A DNA stretch of 7,893 bases from JAGTRI01 sp964580405 (GTDB lineage Archaea > Thermoproteota > Bathyarchaeia > Bathyarchaeales > DTEX01): contig CAZOKM010000081.1 in NCBI GenBank assembly GCA_964580405.1, positions 1 through 7,893 on the forward strand, in the 5' to 3' direction. Positions 7,095 to 7,893 of the stretch are shown here, piece by piece. A program made the position numbers and the translations under genes. The notes below the pieces were generated by a model. The model made no database searches and was not told the DNA's origin. It saw only the letters and a list, made by a program, of their open reading frames with translations. Positions within the stretch are counted from its first letter, which is position 1, and each line of letters opens with the position of its first letter.

Positions 7095-7105
7095 AAAAAG
7101 AAAAA
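7092..7105 (-). terminator. T-rich terminator for the RHH gene
   Basis: On the minus strand an almost unbroken run of about 13 T residues, with one C, lies about 40 bases past the regulator's stop. Archaeal RNA polymerase terminates on such oligo-T tracts without a hairpin. The tract overlaps the stop codon of the converging cupin gene. Confidence 0.45.
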
Positions 7106-7144
7106 TTCGGGAATACGGCTTCGGACGATTGCTGAGGTTTACTA

Positions 7145-7507
7145 CTACTGAGACGTACCGAGTGACTCTTTGGCTTTTTCTTTCAGTTCCTTTATCTGGT
7201 TGACGGTGTTCATGACCTTTTCGAAGATGTCTTTGCGGGCGTTTATTCCTTCTTTGATGAAGAAGGCTGCGGCTTCGGACCTGCTTTTGAAGGCTTCCAG
7301 CTCGACTAGGGCGTCTATCTTGGCTAGGTCGTCGTCGTTCAGCCGCGTCATCACCACGTTGTCTCTGCCTTCGAGCCCGTGACCATGGGTTGCCACGAAA
7401 ATTCTGTTCTCTATTCTATGGTGTCCTTCGTGGTGTCCCCCGTCGTGGCAGCACATCGTGACGCATTCCTCGTCATCTTCTTCCGGTTCGGTTTCCTTTT
7501 CGCTCAT
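7145..7507 (-). CDS. Predicted RHH (CopG/Arc-type) DNA-binding regulator with Cys/His-rich N-terminus
   Basis: This encodes 120 residues. Residues about 50-89 have the ribbon-helix-helix pattern: an alternating strand (NVVMTRL), helix DDLAKIDALVELEAF, then SRSEAAAFFIKEGI. The SRSEA turn is typical of CopG/NikR-like repressors that bind DNA as dimers through the strand. Residues 90-116 look like a charged coiled coil. The N-terminus is acidic, then rich in possible metal ligands: C15, C19, C20, H21, H25, H26, H29, H30, H41 and H43. That suggests metal or redox sensing, but it is not NikR, whose sensor domain is C-terminal. The ATG at 7507 has AGGAGG seven bases upstream (7515-7520), the best ribosome site in the window. 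The gene converges on the cupin and ends with three consecutive stops, TAG TAG TAA. The DNA target is unknown; the adjacent GTA-headed repeats are the obvious candidate. Confidence 0.75.
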   Translation of the reverse strand: MSEKETEPEEDDEECVTMCCHDGGHHEGHHRIENRIFVATHGHGLEGRDNVVMTRLNDDDLAKIDALVELEAFKSRSEAAAFFIKEGINARKDIFEKVMNTVNQIKELKEKAKESLGTSQ

Positions 7508-7524
7508 CCATTTTCCTCCTATAC

Positions 7525-7565
7525 GTATTGTGTAATTTGTATTTTGTAAAATGTAATTGTAATAC
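7525..7565. repeat. Six GTA-headed heptad-like direct repeats upstream of the RHH gene
   Basis: On the plus strand GTA begins at 7525, 7532, 7539, 7546, 7553 and 7559, that is steps of 7, 7, 7, 7 and 6 bases. The units fit GTAWWWT loosely (on the minus strand AWWWTAC). The array starts 5 bases upstream of the regulator's Shine-Dalgarno site, so it lies in its leader or over its promoter. Contiguous heptads are a known operator form for at least one RHH repressor, omega of plasmid pSM19035. An autoregulatory operator is therefore the preferred inference; chance periodicity in AT-rich DNA is the alternative. Confidence 0.5.
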
Positions 7566-7570
7566 TTAAC
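7561..7570 (-). promoter_or_regulatory. Possible TATA element of the RHH gene
   Basis: On the minus strand this reads GTTAAGTATT. It would give a start near 7540 and a leader of about 33 bases. It is a poor match to consensus, but it overlaps the end of the heptad array, so a bound repressor would block it. The competing box is at 7611-7621. Confidence 0.3.
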
Positions 7571-7584
7571 TCTTGCGGTGGAAC

Positions 7585-7602
7585 CTGCCCAAAAATTGGC
7601 AG
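7585..7602. repeat. Short inverted repeat (hairpin)
   Basis: CTGCC and GGCAG arms flank CAAAAATT; the stem can extend to CTGC-CAA/TTGGCAG with one bulged C. On the plus strand it is followed by TAATTTTT, resembling a terminator, but no plus-strand gene ends here. On the minus strand it would fall at or near the start of the regulator's transcript if the 7611-7621 TATA box is used. Confidence 0.3.
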
Positions 7603-7610
7603 TAATTTTT

Positions 7611-7621
7611 CTTTATATAGC
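7611..7621 (-). promoter_or_regulatory. Strong TATA-like box upstream of the RHH gene
   Basis: On the minus strand this reads GCTATATAAAG, the best TATA match in this intergenic region. Transcription would start near 7590 and yield an 83-base leader containing the heptad array. Which of the two candidate promoters is used cannot be decided from sequence. Confidence 0.4.
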
Positions 7622-7688
7622 AATATTTTATTAGAAAAAATGTATATAATTTCAACCCTTCACTTACGAATTTAATTAATTTGTCTAT

Positions 7689-7702
7689 ACCAACATGTTG
7701 GT
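7689..7702. promoter_or_regulatory. Perfect 14-bp palindrome, candidate operator, next to a TATA box
   Basis: ACCAACATGTTGGT is a perfect inverted repeat. It runs directly into GGTTATAAGTTT (7700-7711), a plausible plus-strand TATA box, so a dimeric regulator bound here would cover the BRE position. The only plus-strand reading frame downstream begins at 7744 and is not convincing, so the controlled gene, if any, is uncertain. Confidence 0.35.
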
Positions 7703-7777
7703 TATAAGTTTAAGAACAATCCTTTGCTTGTGTGTCCAGCAAGATGGGCTTTCTTGTGCCTGGTTTTCATTTCCATT

Positions 7778-7893
7778 TTAAGCACCAAGACCACCTACAG
7801 GAGAGAAGGCAGTGGAAGCAATTCGAAAGATTACTTTATTGCCACTCTGGTCTATGTAACTTACAACTGCATTCACAACATAGCCCTTTATAT
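7778..7893 (-). CDS. 3' end of an unidentified minus-strand gene (partial)
   Basis: The minus strand is open from the window edge to a TAA at 7778-7780, giving 38 codons. The peptide begins IKGYVVNAVVSYIDQ and ends SPVGGLGA, with alternating hydrophobic residues as in beta strands (VVNAVVSYI, KVIFRIAS), which reads more like protein than the overlapping plus-strand frame. The fragment is too short to assign a family. It would be upstream of the RHH gene on the same strand, about 270 bases away. The base composition is AT-richer than in the operon genes. Chance openness over 38 codons remains possible. Confidence 0.35.
   Translation of the reverse strand, partial: IKGYVVNAVVSYIDQSGNKVIFRIASTAFSPVGGLGA

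Noticed and set aside
7723..7743. Inverted repeat TTGCT / AGCAA
   Set aside because: Only 5 bp with a 9-base loop, expected by chance.
7508..7777. tRNA, CRISPR or attachment site in the long AT-rich gap
   Set aside because: No cloverleaf, no spacer-repeat pattern and no tRNA-end repeat was seen; the only periodic element is the heptad-like array.
7744..7893. Plus-strand frame starting ATG and open to the window edge (50 codons)
   Set aside because: The peptide is rich in H, Q, F and L without a recognisable pattern and has no Shine-Dalgarno site; the overlapping minus frame looks more protein-like. Kept only as a possible target of the palindrome/TATA element.

Overview
The window looks archaeal, probably from a TACK-group lineage; Bathyarchaeia is a guess from gene content, not a demonstrated assignment. 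It has a crenarchaeal-type replicative family B DNA polymerase, a gene that matches archaeal endonuclease Q, TATA-box promoters about 25 bp before probable starts, strong GGAGG ribosome sites before some genes, and frequent GTG/TTG starts. Genes are tightly packed except for the last 400 bases.

Layout: (1) 1-531, minus strand, is the N-terminal part of endonuclease Q (EndoQ), cut by the window edge, with its own TATA box at 585-595. (2) 645-2051, minus strand, is a two-gene membrane-protein unit: a DedA/VTT-family protein followed by a TraX-family protein. (3) 2052-2150 is a divergent promoter region. (4) 2151-4883, plus strand, is an intact PolB with all exonuclease and polymerase motifs. 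(5) 4951-7094, plus strand, is a probable three-gene operon: an RraA-like protein with an odd polyproline insertion, a DUF362 protein overlapping it by TTGA, and a small metal-type cupin. All three start with GTG or TTG. (6) 7145-7507, minus strand and converging on the cupin, is a small predicted ribbon-helix-helix (RHH) regulator with a Cys/His-rich N-terminus. (7) 7508-7893 is AT-rich. It holds six GTA-headed units of about 7 bp directly upstream of the regulator, a hairpin, TATA-like boxes, a perfect 14-bp palindrome, and what may be the 3' end of another minus-strand gene.

Functionally, EndoQ (incision at deaminated bases and abasic sites) and PolB (archaeal family B enzymes stall at template uracil) fit a genome-maintenance neighbourhood, although two membrane-protein genes lie between them. 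The RraA-DUF362-cupin operon looks metabolic, but its substrate cannot be read from sequence. The most interesting candidate is the RHH protein with a potential metal-binding N-terminus sitting next to a heptad-repeat array that could be its own operator. No CRISPR array, rRNA, tRNA or insertion sequence was found.
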